Shown here piece after piece: positions 29,075 through 37,377 of a stretch of DNA of 64,000 nucleotides (positions are counted from its first letter, which is position 1; every line of letters begins with the position of its first letter). The notes beneath the pieces are model-generated. The model saw nothing but the letters and a program-made list of their open reading frames with translations. It ran no database searches and was not told the origin of the DNA. The stretch is from Nocardioides rotundus (lineage in GTDB: Bacteria; Actinomycetota; Actinomycetes; Propionibacteriales; Nocardioidaceae), in NCBI RefSeq assembly GCF_019931675.1, contig NZ_CP082922.1:2991001-3055000 (forward strand), written 5' to 3'. A program made the position numbers and the translations under genes.

Positions 29075-29983
29075 TCAGGCGTGTCGCCCTGGGTCCCTGA
29101 AAGTTGTGCCCGCGTCGGTCAGCAACGTCCTAATGCGACCAATCGAGTATCCGGTCTGAGCCGCGAGGTCACGAATGCTCGACCCTCGCTCGTACTCGGA
29201 TCGCAGTGACGCACCCACAGTCTCCTTGGTTCCGGGATTCAGTCGCTCGTGGGGCTCTAGAACCGGGGCCAGGATCGGCCCGCCCGCGTACCCACGGTGG
29301 ACCTGCCCACGTGGGGTCACGCCTTCATCGGACTCGTCGCCCCACACGGTCCAACCCTCCCGAGGGTGGCGCGCGAAGAGTTCCAGATGCGGGCCGGGCG
29401 AGCAGTCCTCGATCAGGTCGTACTGCTCGTCTGGCTTGCGAGAATGCTCCCGCTTGCGGGTCTCGATCATGTTGACCTGGCTGCGGGCAGGGCTCAGCGT
29501 GCGCATCGACCCGCGGACACCAAATAGAAGGATCTCGGTGACGTTCCTGAAGTAAAAGCCAACACCGCGACCATCCGGCCCGCCGTCCTTGCGGCGTTTT
29601 GCCCAAACGATATTGGACACGTAGCGAAATCCCCATGCCTTCATCACAGCCATCCCGTCGGGGAGTAGCGCGTTCGGCACCCACAGGTACAGGTGGGCGT
29701 TGTCGGCCACAACCGTGGAGACAGGGATGTTCTTGATCGCGTCAAGGGTCATCGTCGAGTAGCGGTCCAGCCGTCGATGCTCAGGAGCCACCTTGCCGGT
29801 CCGGTTGGTGAACCGCCAGGGCGGATCCGCGAGGACCGTCTTGAAGCCGCCGGGCGTCTCGGGGAGTGGAAGAACATCGTTCTCGGGGCGGAGGGGGGAG
29901 GCTGTCGTCATCGTCACGGCGTTGACGTTAGCGAAGTAGATCTCATCTGAGATCCAACTGTCCTGCGTGTCGAACCTTTTCAC
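29075..29983 (-). CDS. MT-A70 family (N6-adenine) methyltransferase with C-terminal HTH-like region
   Basis: The 302-residue protein has the catalytic VLADPPWRF motif near residue 51, plus AHLYLWVPNALL, VWAKRR, GVGFYFRNVTEILLFGVRG and HLELFARHPREGWTVWGDE, all characteristic of the bacterial MT-A70 group. The last 60 residues (IRDLAAQTGYSIGRIRTLL) look like a helix-turn-helix. It is 51 bp upstream of mcrB on the same strand. A methyltransferase beside a modification-dependent nuclease is unusual. GTG 29983 is the best start. Confidence 0.88.
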   Translation of the reverse strand: MKRFDTQDSWISDEIYFANVNAVTMTTASPLRPENDVLPLPETPGGFKTVLADPPWRFTNRTGKVAPEHRRLDRYSTMTLDAIKNIPVSTVVADNAHLYLWVPNALLPDGMAVMKAWGFRYVSNIVWAKRRKDGGPDGRGVGFYFRNVTEILLFGVRGSMRTLSPARSQVNMIETRKREHSRKPDEQYDLIEDCSPGPHLELFARHPREGWTVWGDESDEGVTPRGQVHRGYAGGPILAPVLEPHERLNPGTKETVGASLRSEYERGSSIRDLAAQTGYSIGRIRTLLTDAGTTFRDPGRHA

Positions 29984-30250
29984 TTCAGATCTTCTCTCTG
30001 TCGCGGCGCTCCCTGGACGACGTTGTGACGTGGACGAGCTCTATGTCGCCAAGCCCCACCTAACGCCGAGGGTGCGCACGTTGGTCGCCGCGCCGGGCAT
30101 CCTCGCGGATGGGTGCTTCGACCCCGCCCTGCACTAACAGCCATCCCCGGCGTGCCCAACGAACCCGACCCTGCCGGAGGGCACCGACATTTCGGCGCCC
30201 GCTCAGTCACGGTCTGTGGATTGTTGGGCTTGGCGGATGTTCGCCCCCAC
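29984..30250. other. Gene-free gap inside the island
   Basis: These 267 bp lie between the cargo HIT gene and the methyltransferase gene, both on the minus strand. No convincing reading frame or hairpin is seen; it probably holds the promoter of the methyltransferase-mcrB-mcrC run. Confidence 0.4.
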
Positions 30251-30670
30251 TCAGATTGGCGACTTCAGTGCCGTCCGAACTCGCTGTGCGTAGGTGGCCG
30301 CCTCGTCGTCGGCGTACTTGGTGCGAGGCCAGAAGAAGCCCCGCAGGCCGTCCCCCTTCGTTCGTGGGACCACGTGGACGTGCACATGGGGCACCGACTG
30401 GCTGACAACGTTGTTCACGGCGACGAAGGTTCCCGTCGACCCGAGTGCTGCCGGAACGGCCGACGCAACACGTTGCACCGCCCCGAACAGGGTCGCCAAC
30501 AAGGGTGACGGCAGGTCCGTCATCGTTGCGTGGTGCTCGCGCGGTACGACGAGCACGTGACCCTTGAATACTGGGCGAGCGTCGAGAAACCCGAAGACTT
30601 CGGGTTCATCGAGCACGACGTGGGCCGCAGTGTCCCCGGCGATGATCGAACAGAAGAGGCACAAGTCCAC
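30251..30670 (-). CDS. Complete HIT-family hydrolase carried by the island
   Basis: The 139-residue protein has the HIT fold: CLFCSIIAGD, FLDARPVFKGHVLVVPREHH, FVAVNNVVSQSVPHVHVHVV with the full His triad, and RTKGDGLRGFFWPRTKY. HIT proteins hydrolyse or transfer nucleoside phosphoramidates and adenylates. It is clearly a different orthologue from the split host gene. GTG 30670 overlaps by one base the TAG that ends the truncated host HIT frame (TAGTG), so it can be read from the host promoter and translated by re-initiation. Confidence 0.88.
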   Translation of the reverse strand: MDLCLFCSIIAGDTAAHVVLDEPEVFGFLDARPVFKGHVLVVPREHHATMTDLPSPLLATLFGAVQRVASAVPAALGSTGTFVAVNNVVSQSVPHVHVHVVPRTKGDGLRGFFWPRTKYADDEAATYAQRVRTALKSPI

Positions 30671-30978
30671 TACGCCGCTGCTTTCCCTGCGCCCGGAATC
30701 TCCCACGACGAGCCACCTGAGAGAGTGCAGTTAACAAGACCCTGCGCGCCGAGCTCCTCGACCATCGCGGTGCACAGCTGCTGGCCGAGGGCGAGGAACG
30801 GGTCGCGCTCGGCCGCCGGGAGGTCGGGCAGGGTGACGACGTGCTCGTCAGGGACCAGCAGGACGTGCCCCTTGAAGACCGGCCGTACGTCGAGGAAGGC
30901 GGTGAAGCCGTCGCGGGCCAGCACCCTCGCCGCGGGCTCCTCGCCCGCGACGATCCGGCAGAACAGGCAGTCGGTCAT
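30670..30978 (-). pseudogene. N-terminal half of the host HIT gene, truncated by the island
   Basis: The frame starts MTDCLFCRIVAGEEPAARVL and continues through FLDVRPVFKGHVLLVPDEHV to VEELGAQG, ending at about 30739; the remaining 22 residues are island sequence. The histidine triad is missing because it lies in the detached half at 25248-25427. The ATG overlaps the stop of the upstream DUF389 gene, so this was the second gene of a DUF389-HIT operon. Confidence 0.87.
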
Positions 30979-31907
30979 CGCAGCCTCTCGTGATGCAGCG
31001 TGCCCATCCGGCTGCGGCGCAGGTGGAGTACGACGACCCCCGCGATCGCCACCCCGGCGAGGTTGACCAGCAGCTGGAGGAGGGCCCGGCCGGCGTGGCT
31101 CCAGTCGCCCGCCACGATCGCGACCGCGGCGAAGCCGGCTGCCGGGACGGTGGTGACGGAGATGAACACCCCGATCAGGGTCGCCGACTTCTGCGAGGTC
31201 AGGGCGAGCATCCCGGCCGCCCCGGCGAGGAGCGCGACCGCGACCGACGCCGGGCCGACGTGGTAGACGAAGGAGACCTCCTCCAGGTTCGCCACCACGC
31301 CGGGGTCGAAGAGCCCGAGCGCCTGGGCGAGCAGGGTGCAGGCCGCGGTCACGGCGATCGCGAGGGGGTAGCCGACCAGCAGGGCGGTGACCCCGCGTCG
31401 TACGAGGTCCCTCCGGCGGCCGACCACGCCCACGGCGAAGGCCGCGAGCGGGCCGAAGTCCGGGGCGACCACCATGGCGCCGACGATCGTCTCCGGCGAC
31501 TCCGTCACCACGCCCAGGGCGGCCAGCAGGCAGGCGATGACGAGGAAGGCGAGGTACATCGGGGTGATGGCGCTGTCGTCGCCGGTCGTCGCGACCAGCT
31601 GGTCCCAGATCACCGCGTCGACGGCGTCCCCGGGAGCCGCCTTCTCCGCCTCCTCACCGGGCACCGAGACCATCAGGTCGAGGTCCTGCAGCGTCACTCC
31701 CCCGGTGCGATCGACGCCGAGGTCGGTCAGCCGGTCCAGGACGTCCTCGACGACCTCCCGCGCGACCAGCGCCTCGACCACGTCCGCCACCGCGCCCTCC
31801 GGGGCGCCGGGCACCCGGGTGACCAGCGCCGTCCCCGGGTGCTGCTCCAACATGCCCACGACCTCCGGACCCTGGGCCGTCGGGCAGACCACTCGCAGCT
31901 GCTGCAT
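30975..31907 (-). CDS. DUF389 family membrane protein
   Basis: The 310-residue protein has a cytoplasmic N-terminal domain (about 1-110, beginning MQQLRVVCPTAQGPEVVGML) and a DUF389 membrane domain of about six helices with the characteristic PETIVGAMVVAPDFGPLAAF. The function is unknown. CAGACT lies 6 nt before the ATG, so it may be leaderless. Its stop overlaps the split HIT gene start, so it supplies the promoter for both HIT pieces. Confidence 0.88.
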   Translation of the reverse strand: MQQLRVVCPTAQGPEVVGMLEQHPGTALVTRVPGAPEGAVADVVEALVAREVVEDVLDRLTDLGVDRTGGVTLQDLDLMVSVPGEEAEKAAPGDAVDAVIWDQLVATTGDDSAITPMYLAFLVIACLLAALGVVTESPETIVGAMVVAPDFGPLAAFAVGVVGRRRDLVRRGVTALLVGYPLAIAVTAACTLLAQALGLFDPGVVANLEEVSFVYHVGPASVAVALLAGAAGMLALTSQKSATLIGVFISVTTVPAAGFAAVAIVAGDWSHAGRALLQLLVNLAGVAIAGVVVLHLRRSRMGTLHHERLR

Positions 31908-31965
31908 GGGGTCAGTCTGCCGGGCGGGGGACGTTTCCCCGGTGCACCGGGGATCGTGTCACTGT

Positions 31966-31985
31966 CCGGCTGAAGTTTCAGCCGG
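31966..31985. promoter_or_regulatory. Perfect palindrome CCGGCTGAAGTTTCAGCCGG
   Basis: Nine-base arms flank a 2-nt centre. It lies in the 139-bp gap between the DUF389 and YrhK genes, 59 bp upstream of the DUF389 start and 62 bp downstream of the YrhK stop. It may be an operator of DUF389 or a terminator of the YrhK transcript. Confidence 0.5.
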
Positions 31986-32046
31986 GAAGCGACCGGATTC
32001 CCTGGGAACCTCCCGGGCTTAGGCGCCGAGCCGGCCCGCGGGCGGC

Positions 32047-32346
32047 TCAGAAGTCGTGGCTCGCGCCCACGCCGGGGGTGCCGGGGTGGAAGCGGTTCAG
32101 GTGCACTCGCCGGGCGAACCGGATGACCGGGCGAATCAGCATCTCGATGCTGCCCAGGATGAACAGCCAGGTGCCGGCCTCGACCAGGGAGGTGTTGAGG
32201 AAGAAGAAGCTGCCGACCAGGAACCACAGGCCGATCAGGATGTCGTTGATGATCCCGATCGTCTCGTAGCGCTGGCGGATCACCAGCTCCTCGCGGCCGA
32301 GGTGGACGGTCACGGTGTTGTCGTGGGTCTGGACGTGCTGAGTCAC
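32047..32346 (-). CDS. YrhK-domain membrane protein
   Basis: The 99-residue protein has two hydrophobic helices (about 33-50 and 56-72) and the YrhK-type core LVIRQRYETIGIINDILIGL with FLNTSLVEAGTWLFILGSIE. The function is unknown. The upstream gap (32347-32603) contains CTTGTCGAG and CTCGACAAG in inverted orientation but no gene that I can support. Confidence 0.8.
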   Translation of the reverse strand: MTQHVQTHDNTVTVHLGREELVIRQRYETIGIINDILIGLWFLVGSFFFLNTSLVEAGTWLFILGSIEMLIRPVIRFARRVHLNRFHPGTPGVGASHDF

Positions 32347-32603
32347 GGGTGTGAGGCCTCTCGGGGGCGGCGCGGGGCGTCGTACGAACTTGTCGAGAAG
32401 TCGGTCGGCCTGTCGAGTGCCGTGACGCTCGACAAGGTGACCGATCTGTGCGTTACATGACGGCGGTCCAGCCTACGGAGGGCAGCCGCCGGTGCCCAAA
32501 CGCCGGGCGGCGGCGTCGGCGTCAGGTGGGAGGCGGCGGGTTGCACCGCCGCCCCTCACTCAGGAGCGTTGACGGGCTTGTTGACGCCGACGCATACGAA
32601 TGA

Positions 32604-32633
32604 CCCCTGACCTGCATGCGTGCAGGTCAGGGG
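32604..32633 (-). terminator. Terminator hairpin of ssrA
   Basis: CCCCTGACCTGCA (32604-32616) pairs perfectly with TGCAGGTCAGGGG (32621-32633) around a 4-nt loop. It lies 15 bp beyond the mature 3' end of tmRNA on the minus strand. Confidence 0.75.
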
Positions 32634-32648
32634 CCATTCTGCGGAACG

Positions 32649-33021
32649 TGGAGCTGGCGGGAATCGAACCCGCGTCCTCGAGCGTCGAACCAGGTCTTCT
32701 CCGGGTGCAGTCCGTGGGTGGTCGTTCTGCTCGGCCCCGGCGCTCCCACGGACAGGGTCGCCGACAGGCCCAGTCGCAGAGAGAGTCCCGGTCATCCCCT
32801 GCGACAGGGAGTGACCAGCAAGTCTCCTAGATGAGGCCTGGATCCGGGACGGAGACGGATGCCCGGTCAGACCCTTCGATCACTGCAATCAGGCAGCGAG
32901 AGCGAAGTCAGTGCGCTTAGAGTCGGCACTTGTGGTTTCCAGCGATCGTTAACGAGATGACGCTGGCTTCTCGACCCGCTTCTCCTGGAACTAACGTCCC
33001 AAGTCGAAACCGATCAGCCCC
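32649..33021 (-). ncRNA. ssrA: Transfer-messenger RNA (tmRNA)
   Basis: Both ends of the tRNA-like domain are present: 5' GGGGCTG at 33015-33021 and 3' CAGCTCC plus discriminator A at 32649-32656, with the T-arm GGTTCGATTCC just inside. No CCA is encoded. The tag reading frame is complement 32889-32927 and encodes ADSKRTDFALAA followed by TGA, an actinobacterial-type tag ending in ALAA, recognised by Clp proteases. tmRNA rescues stalled ribosomes with SmpB, whose gene lies 2.5 kb upstream (at higher coordinates). A hairpin CGCACGGC/GCCGTGCG (33038-33056) lies in the precursor leader region. Confidence 0.97.
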
Positions 33022-33130
33022 TCTGGAGTTGTCAACGCGCACGGCATCGCCGTGCGGTGTTCATTGTACGTCGTCCCAACGCCGGCCGCCGCCCGGTTGT
33101 TCCCCCGGCGGCGGCCGGCGCGGGTCGGGC

Positions 33131-33988
33131 TCACAGGCCGTCGACGTACTGGCTGAGCCAGTCCTGCGCGATCTGGATGTCCACGCGCTGGTAGCCGTCG
33201 ATGTAGCGGCAGTTGGAGGTATAGCCGAAGCTGGTCACGCCGACGATCTGGCCGTCGAGCAGCAGCGGGCCGCCGGAGTCGCCGAAGCAGGTCCCGCCGG
33301 TGCCGGCGGTGTCGTTGGGGTTGCCGTTGGTCTGCAGGATCTGCGGGGTGAGCTTCTGGCCCGGCATGTCGACGTAGCGCCGCACCATCGGGTAGCTCAT
33401 CGGGGTCGGCTTCTGCGGGCCCTCCTCGGCCTTGCGCACCTCGGTGCCGTAGCCGACGGCGCGGAAGAGGGTCTTGCGCAGCTGCGAGGTCGGGATCGCG
33501 TCCAGGGTGCCGACCGGGGCGATGCTCATCGGCTCGATGCCGGTGACCGGCTCGTCGAGCTCGATCACGCCGTAGTCGTTCCAGTTCGCCATGTCGGTGA
33601 AGTCGGAGTAGTCCGGCGAGGTGTACGCCGTCCCCGACAGCCAGCCCGCCGACTCGATCTCGGCGTCGGTGTAGCCCGCCTCCGGGTCGCTCGCCACCGG
33701 CAGGTCGGCCGGCGGGGCGTCGTCGATGAACCAGTCGAAGCTGACCGCGGTCGCCCCGTCGGTGCCGTCGGTGCAGTGCGCGGCGGTGAGCAGGGTGTCG
33801 GAGTCGACCAGGGTCGCCGTACAGCGGTAGCGGCCGCCGTCGGAGTAGAACGCGATCATGCCGACCGCGGAGTACTGGTTCGCGCTGTCGACGGTGCCGC
33901 CGGTGCTGGCGGTGGCCGGCGCTGCGACCAGGCCGGTCATGGTCAGGGTCGCGGCCGCCGCGGCGGCGGTGAGCAGGCGTGTGCGCAC
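33131..33988 (-). CDS. Secreted trypsin-like serine protease (S1 family)
   Basis: The 285-residue protein has a signal peptide (about 1-28, ending PATAST). Catalytic His is in LLTAAHCTDG, Asp in NWNDYGVIEL and Ser in CFGDSGGPLLLDGQ. Cysteine pairs typical of the family are present (RCTATL...AHC). It probably cleaves proteins outside the cell. The start ATG is preceded by GAGAGGTAGC. It is separated from ssrA by a short gap. Confidence 0.9.
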   Translation of the reverse strand: MRTRLLTAAAAAATLTMTGLVAAPATASTGGTVDSANQYSAVGMIAFYSDGGRYRCTATLVDSDTLLTAAHCTDGTDGATAVSFDWFIDDAPPADLPVASDPEAGYTDAEIESAGWLSGTAYTSPDYSDFTDMANWNDYGVIELDEPVTGIEPMSIAPVGTLDAIPTSQLRKTLFRAVGYGTEVRKAEEGPQKPTPMSYPMVRRYVDMPGQKLTPQILQTNGNPNDTAGTGGTCFGDSGGPLLLDGQIVGVTSFGYTSNCRYIDGYQRVDIQIAQDWLSQYVDGL

Positions 33989-34111
33989 GTGAGCTACCTC
34001 TCAGTGGGAGTCGGAGGCCCACATCACAACACCGGCGACCCGCCACCGCACGAGACGAACGACGGGCACGCCCCGAAGGACGTGCCCGTCGTGTGGTGGT
34101 GCGTGGGTCGC

Positions 34112-34501
34112 TCAGTAGCGGGTGATGGTGCGGGTCTGCGCAGCCGGGCCGCCGACCTTCTTGATCCGCATCTTGAAGACGTCCTTGCCCTTGGTGTTGG
34201 CGCGGCTCCGCTGCACCTCGATGTCGCCGTCGCTGTCGGCGGTGCGGGTCCGGTGGTAGTAGCGGTTGCCGTCGTGCCACAGGGTGATGACCCAGCGGGT
34301 GCCGGGCTTGGCGTCGTCGACGTCGACCTCGACCTCGAAGCGGCCGTCGTCCTTCTCCACGTCGTACTCGACCTGGGCGCCGCCGTAGCTGAACTCACGG
34401 TCGGCGGCGGCGGCCGGAGAGGCCGTCATCAGGGTCAGCGGCGTCGCGACGAGGGCGGTGGTGCCCAGGGTGGCGGCGGTACGGCGCAGGATGCTGTTCA
34501 T
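34112..34501 (-). CDS. Small secreted protein of unknown function
   Basis: The 129-residue protein has a signal peptide (ending SPAAAADR at about residue 34). The mature domain is rich in charged residues and beta-strand-like alternation (VEYDVEKDDGRFEVEVDVDD, WVITLWHDGNRYYHRTR). I do not recognise the family. ATG 34501 has GAGGAGAGAG upstream. Confidence 0.7.
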   Translation of the reverse strand: MNSILRRTAATLGTTALVATPLTLMTASPAAAADREFSYGGAQVEYDVEKDDGRFEVEVDVDDAKPGTRWVITLWHDGNRYYHRTRTADSDGDIEVQRSRANTKGKDVFKMRIKKVGGPAAQTRTITRY

Positions 34502-34610
34502 GTCTCTCTCCTCGGTGGTGGTGCCGGTGGTCTCGGTGACAGGAGAGACTCTGCTCGCCGGCCGTGAGACGACCGTGAGCGCTGCATGAGGGAGTCCTCA
34601 TGCAACGCGC

Positions 34611-35504
34611 TCACTCCCCCAGGACCCTCGCCGCGCTCTCCCAGCAGACCGCGCGCAGCCATGCGTCGCCGAGCTCCAGCCGGGCCAGCGCCTCGAGCTG
34701 GTGCTCGTAGGGATAGGGGATGTTCGGGAAGTCCGACCCGAGGAACACCTTGCCGGCCAGCCCGAGGTCGCGCAGCCGCGGCAGCAGGTCGGCGGGATAG
34801 GCCCCGCCCATCTCGGAGAAGAAGTCGGTGAACGCCATCGTCGTGTCCAGCCCGACCAGGTCGTGTCGCTCGGCCAGCTTGAGGAACTCGCAGTACTCCG
34901 GGGCGCCGGCGTGCGCGATCACGAGGCGCAGCCGGGGATGCCGCGCGAGCAGGTCGGCGACCGGGGCGGGTCCGGTGTACGTCGCGGGGACGGGGCCGCT
35001 GCCCGCGTGCAGCACGACCGGGGTCGAGGCCTCGGCCAGCACGCCCCAGGCGTCGTCGAGCAGCGGGTCGCGGACGTCGAAGTTCCCGACCTGCACGTGC
35101 ACCTTGAACACCCGGGCGCCGTCGGCGACCCGGGACGCGACGTACTCCCCCGCCCCGTCCTCGGGGTAGAGGGTGGCGCAGTGCAGGACCTCGGGGACCT
35201 CGGCGGCGAAGCCGGCGGCCCAGTCGTTGAGCCACTCGGCCATGCCCGGCCGGTGGGCGTAGGACAGCGCGGTGAAGCGGCGCACGCCCAGCCCGCGCAG
35301 CGTCTCGACGAGCTGCTCGTCGGTGCGCCGGCCGCGCTCGTTGATGTAGACCAACGGCCACGGGCGCCCGATGAGCGGGCCGGCGGAGTCGAACTGGGCG
35401 CGCACCTTGGCCGTCACGTTGGGCGGCATGAAGTGGGTGTGCAGGTCGAACAGGCCGGCCAGCCCGAGCCCGCGGGCGAACTCCGGCGCGGAGGCCACGG
35501 GCAT
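34611..35504 (-). CDS. Amidohydrolase family 2 protein
   Basis: The 297-residue TIM-barrel hydrolase has the metal motif FDLHTHFMPPN, the later His residues in VVLHAGSG and LVIAHAGAPE, and the Asp in VFLGSDFPNIPYP. This set is typical of the ACMSD-like amidohydrolases, which decarboxylate or hydrolyse small carboxylated substrates. Its ATG abuts the smpB stop. The substrate is unknown. Confidence 0.88.
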   Translation of the reverse strand: MPVASAPEFARGLGLAGLFDLHTHFMPPNVTAKVRAQFDSAGPLIGRPWPLVYINERGRRTDEQLVETLRGLGVRRFTALSYAHRPGMAEWLNDWAAGFAAEVPEVLHCATLYPEDGAGEYVASRVADGARVFKVHVQVGNFDVRDPLLDDAWGVLAEASTPVVLHAGSGPVPATYTGPAPVADLLARHPRLRLVIAHAGAPEYCEFLKLAERHDLVGLDTTMAFTDFFSEMGGAYPADLLPRLRDLGLAGKVFLGSDFPNIPYPYEHQLEALARLELGDAWLRAVCWESAARVLGE

Positions 35505-35983
35505 CAGTCTCGGTACCCCTTGAGCCGACGCTGCACGGCGTCGACCTTCTCCCGGTTGGCCTGCTTCTCCCGCAGCGTCTGCCGCTTGTCGTACTGTTTC
35601 TTGCCTCGAGCGAGGGCGATCTCCACCTTGGCGCGGCCGTCCTTGAAGTACAGCGCGAGCGGCACGATGGTCAGGCCCCTCTCGCTGACCTGGCGCTCGA
35701 TCTTGTCGATCTCGGCGCGGTTGAGCAGCAGCTTGCGACGGCGGCGCGCGGAGTGGTTGGTCCAGGTGCCCTGGGCGTACTCAGGGATGTGCACGCTGTG
35801 CAGCCACGCCTCGCCGCGCTCGACGTCGACGAACCCGTCGACGAGGGACGCGCGGCCCTCCCGCAGCGACTTCACCTCGGTGCCCATGAGGACGAGCCCG
35901 GCCTCCCAGGTGTCCTCGATGTGGTAGTCGTGCCGCGCCTTCTTGTTCTGCGCGATCATCTTCTGGCCCTGCTGCTTCGGCAT
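35504..35983 (-). CDS. smpB: SsrA-binding protein SmpB
   Basis: The 159-residue protein binds tmRNA and positions it in stalled ribosomes. Family segments include [44 protein letters not shown] and the basic C-terminal tail ([18 protein letters not shown]) that reaches the ribosomal mRNA channel. Together with prfB, ftsE, ftsX and ssrA it forms the usual actinobacterial cluster. Confidence 0.96.
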   Translation of the reverse strand: MPKQQGQKMIAQNKKARHDYHIEDTWEAGLVLMGTEVKSLREGRASLVDGFVDVERGEAWLHSVHIPEYAQGTWTNHSARRRRKLLLNRAEIDKIERQVSERGLTIVPLALYFKDGRAKVEIALARGKKQYDKRQTLREKQANREKVDAVQRRLKGYRD

Positions 35984-36013
35984 CCGCCCATCATCCCAGC
36001 CGGGCGGAAAATC

Positions 36014-37321
36014 TCAGAACCACTTCATCGCGTCGGCGTAGCTGCCGTTCTCCAGGAGCGTGAAGTGCAGGTGGCACCCGGTCGACCAGCCGGTCGTGCC
36101 GACGTACCCGATGACCTGCCCCTTCTTCACCCGGTCGCCCTCGTCGACGATGTAGCGCTGGGCGTGGTTGTAGATCGAGACCAGGCCGCGGCCGCGGACC
36201 ACCCCGTAGTCGAGGTAGAGCCGGTTGCCGTAGACCGAGGTGTACTCCCGCTTCATCACGGTGCCGTCGGCCGCGGCGTAGAGCGGCCCGCCGCACTGGC
36301 CGCCGTTGCTGAAGTCGGTGCCGTTGTGCAGGCCCCAGTAGCCGTAGATCGGGTGCTTGCGGTAGCCGTAGGGCGAGGAGATGTAGCCGTCGGCCGGCAT
36401 GGTGAAGAACCCCGAGGAGTCGCTGCGCTGGGCGGCGGAGCTCTTGGCCGCACGCGCCCGGCGGAGCGCGGCGAGCGCCCGCTGCCGGATCTGCTCGCGC
36501 ACCTTGCGCTCCTTGGCCTCGAGCCGGCGCAGCTCGGCGGCGTCGGCCGCCCGGACCCGGTCGGCCTGGGCACGGGCCTGGCGGTCGGCGCTCACCAGGT
36601 CGGAGACGGCGTCGCGGGCGGTGACGGCCTGCTGCTCCAGGGACTCGGTGCGGGCGAGGTTCTGCGCGGCCTCCTCACGGCGCTGCCGCACCGCGTCCCG
36701 GGCCTCCTCGACCTGCTGCTCCCGCACCTGCAGCAGCACCTGGGATGCCCGCAGCGCGTCGTACGTCGCCTCCTGATCGTCCACCAGCGCCTCGCGCACG
36801 GTCTGCTCACTGGCCAGCTCGCCGGGCGTCTCGGCGTTGAGCAGCGCCTCGAAGGTGATCAGGTCGGGGTCGCCGGAGCGGTACATCGAGACGACCATGT
36901 CCTCGACCTCGCGGCGCTGGTCCTCCATCTCCGACTTCCCGTCGGCGACCTCGGCCCGGGTGCGCTGGAGCTTGGCGACCGCGGCGTCCAGGGCGTCCTG
37001 GGCGGCGGCGTCGCGGGCCTGCGCGGCGGTCAGGTCGACCCGGACGGCAGCGAGCTCGGCTCGGGCGGCGTCCAGCTGCTCGCGCGACTTCGACAGCCGC
37101 TGCGCGGCGCGGTTGGCCCGGCTGCTGGAGTGCTCCAGCTCGTCCTGCGCCCGGTCGATGCTCTTCTCGACGCGCTGCTTGCGCTCCTTGAGGTCGTCGT
37201 CCGCGAAGGCCTGCGGGACGGCGAGGGAGCCGATCGCCAGCGCCGCCAGGGACAGGGTCGCGGTCATGCGTGCACGCGCCGACGCCGGTCGGCGGCGTGG
37301 GGCACGGGGGAAGGTTCGCAC
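36014..37321 (-). CDS. M23 family peptidoglycan endopeptidase with long coiled coil (FtsEX-associated)
   Basis: The 435-residue exported protein has a signal sequence (about 19-40, AVPQAFADDD), then 250 residues of Glu/Arg/Ala coiled coil, then a C-terminal LytM/M23 domain. Metal ligands are in GLHNGTDF and CHLHFTLLENG, so it appears catalytically intact. Coiled-coil M23 or NlpC proteins beside FtsEX are activated by it at division, as with EnvC in E. coli or RipC in mycobacteria, so it is a likely partner of the next two genes. GTG/ATG choice: 37321 kept, ATG at 37267 possible. Confidence 0.9.
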   Translation of the reverse strand: MRTFPRAPRRRPASARARMTATLSLAALAIGSLAVPQAFADDDLKERKQRVEKSIDRAQDELEHSSSRANRAAQRLSKSREQLDAARAELAAVRVDLTAAQARDAAAQDALDAAVAKLQRTRAEVADGKSEMEDQRREVEDMVVSMYRSGDPDLITFEALLNAETPGELASEQTVREALVDDQEATYDALRASQVLLQVREQQVEEARDAVRQRREEAAQNLARTESLEQQAVTARDAVSDLVSADRQARAQADRVRAADAAELRRLEAKERKVREQIRQRALAALRRARAAKSSAAQRSDSSGFFTMPADGYISSPYGYRKHPIYGYWGLHNGTDFSNGGQCGGPLYAAADGTVMKREYTSVYGNRLYLDYGVVRGRGLVSIYNHAQRYIVDEGDRVKKGQVIGYVGTTGWSTGCHLHFTLLENGSYADAMKWF

Positions 37322-37377
37322 CGGTCAGCCTCGGGGGTGTTCGGGGAAGAGAACCCCTCGACGCTAACCGACCGCTC

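Larger units (their letters stand above)
25428..30738. mobile_element. Inserted defence island (McrBC, MT-A70 methyltransferase, HIT) inside a HIT gene
   Basis: The two halves of the host HIT gene bracket about 5.3 kb of DNA that is lower in GC by eye. It carries mcrC, mcrB, an MT-A70 methyltransferase, a small basic protein and a complete second HIT gene. I see no integrase or transposase and no clear target duplication. Both boundaries contain CTTGT followed within a few bases by TGCAC in inverted orientation (25420-25430 and 30726-30738), a possible but weak terminal repeat. Boundaries are good to about 10 bp. Confidence 0.75.

Noticed and set aside
25428..30738. Classical transposon with target-site duplication
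   Set aside because: No transposase or integrase is encoded and the bases flanking the two boundaries do not match.
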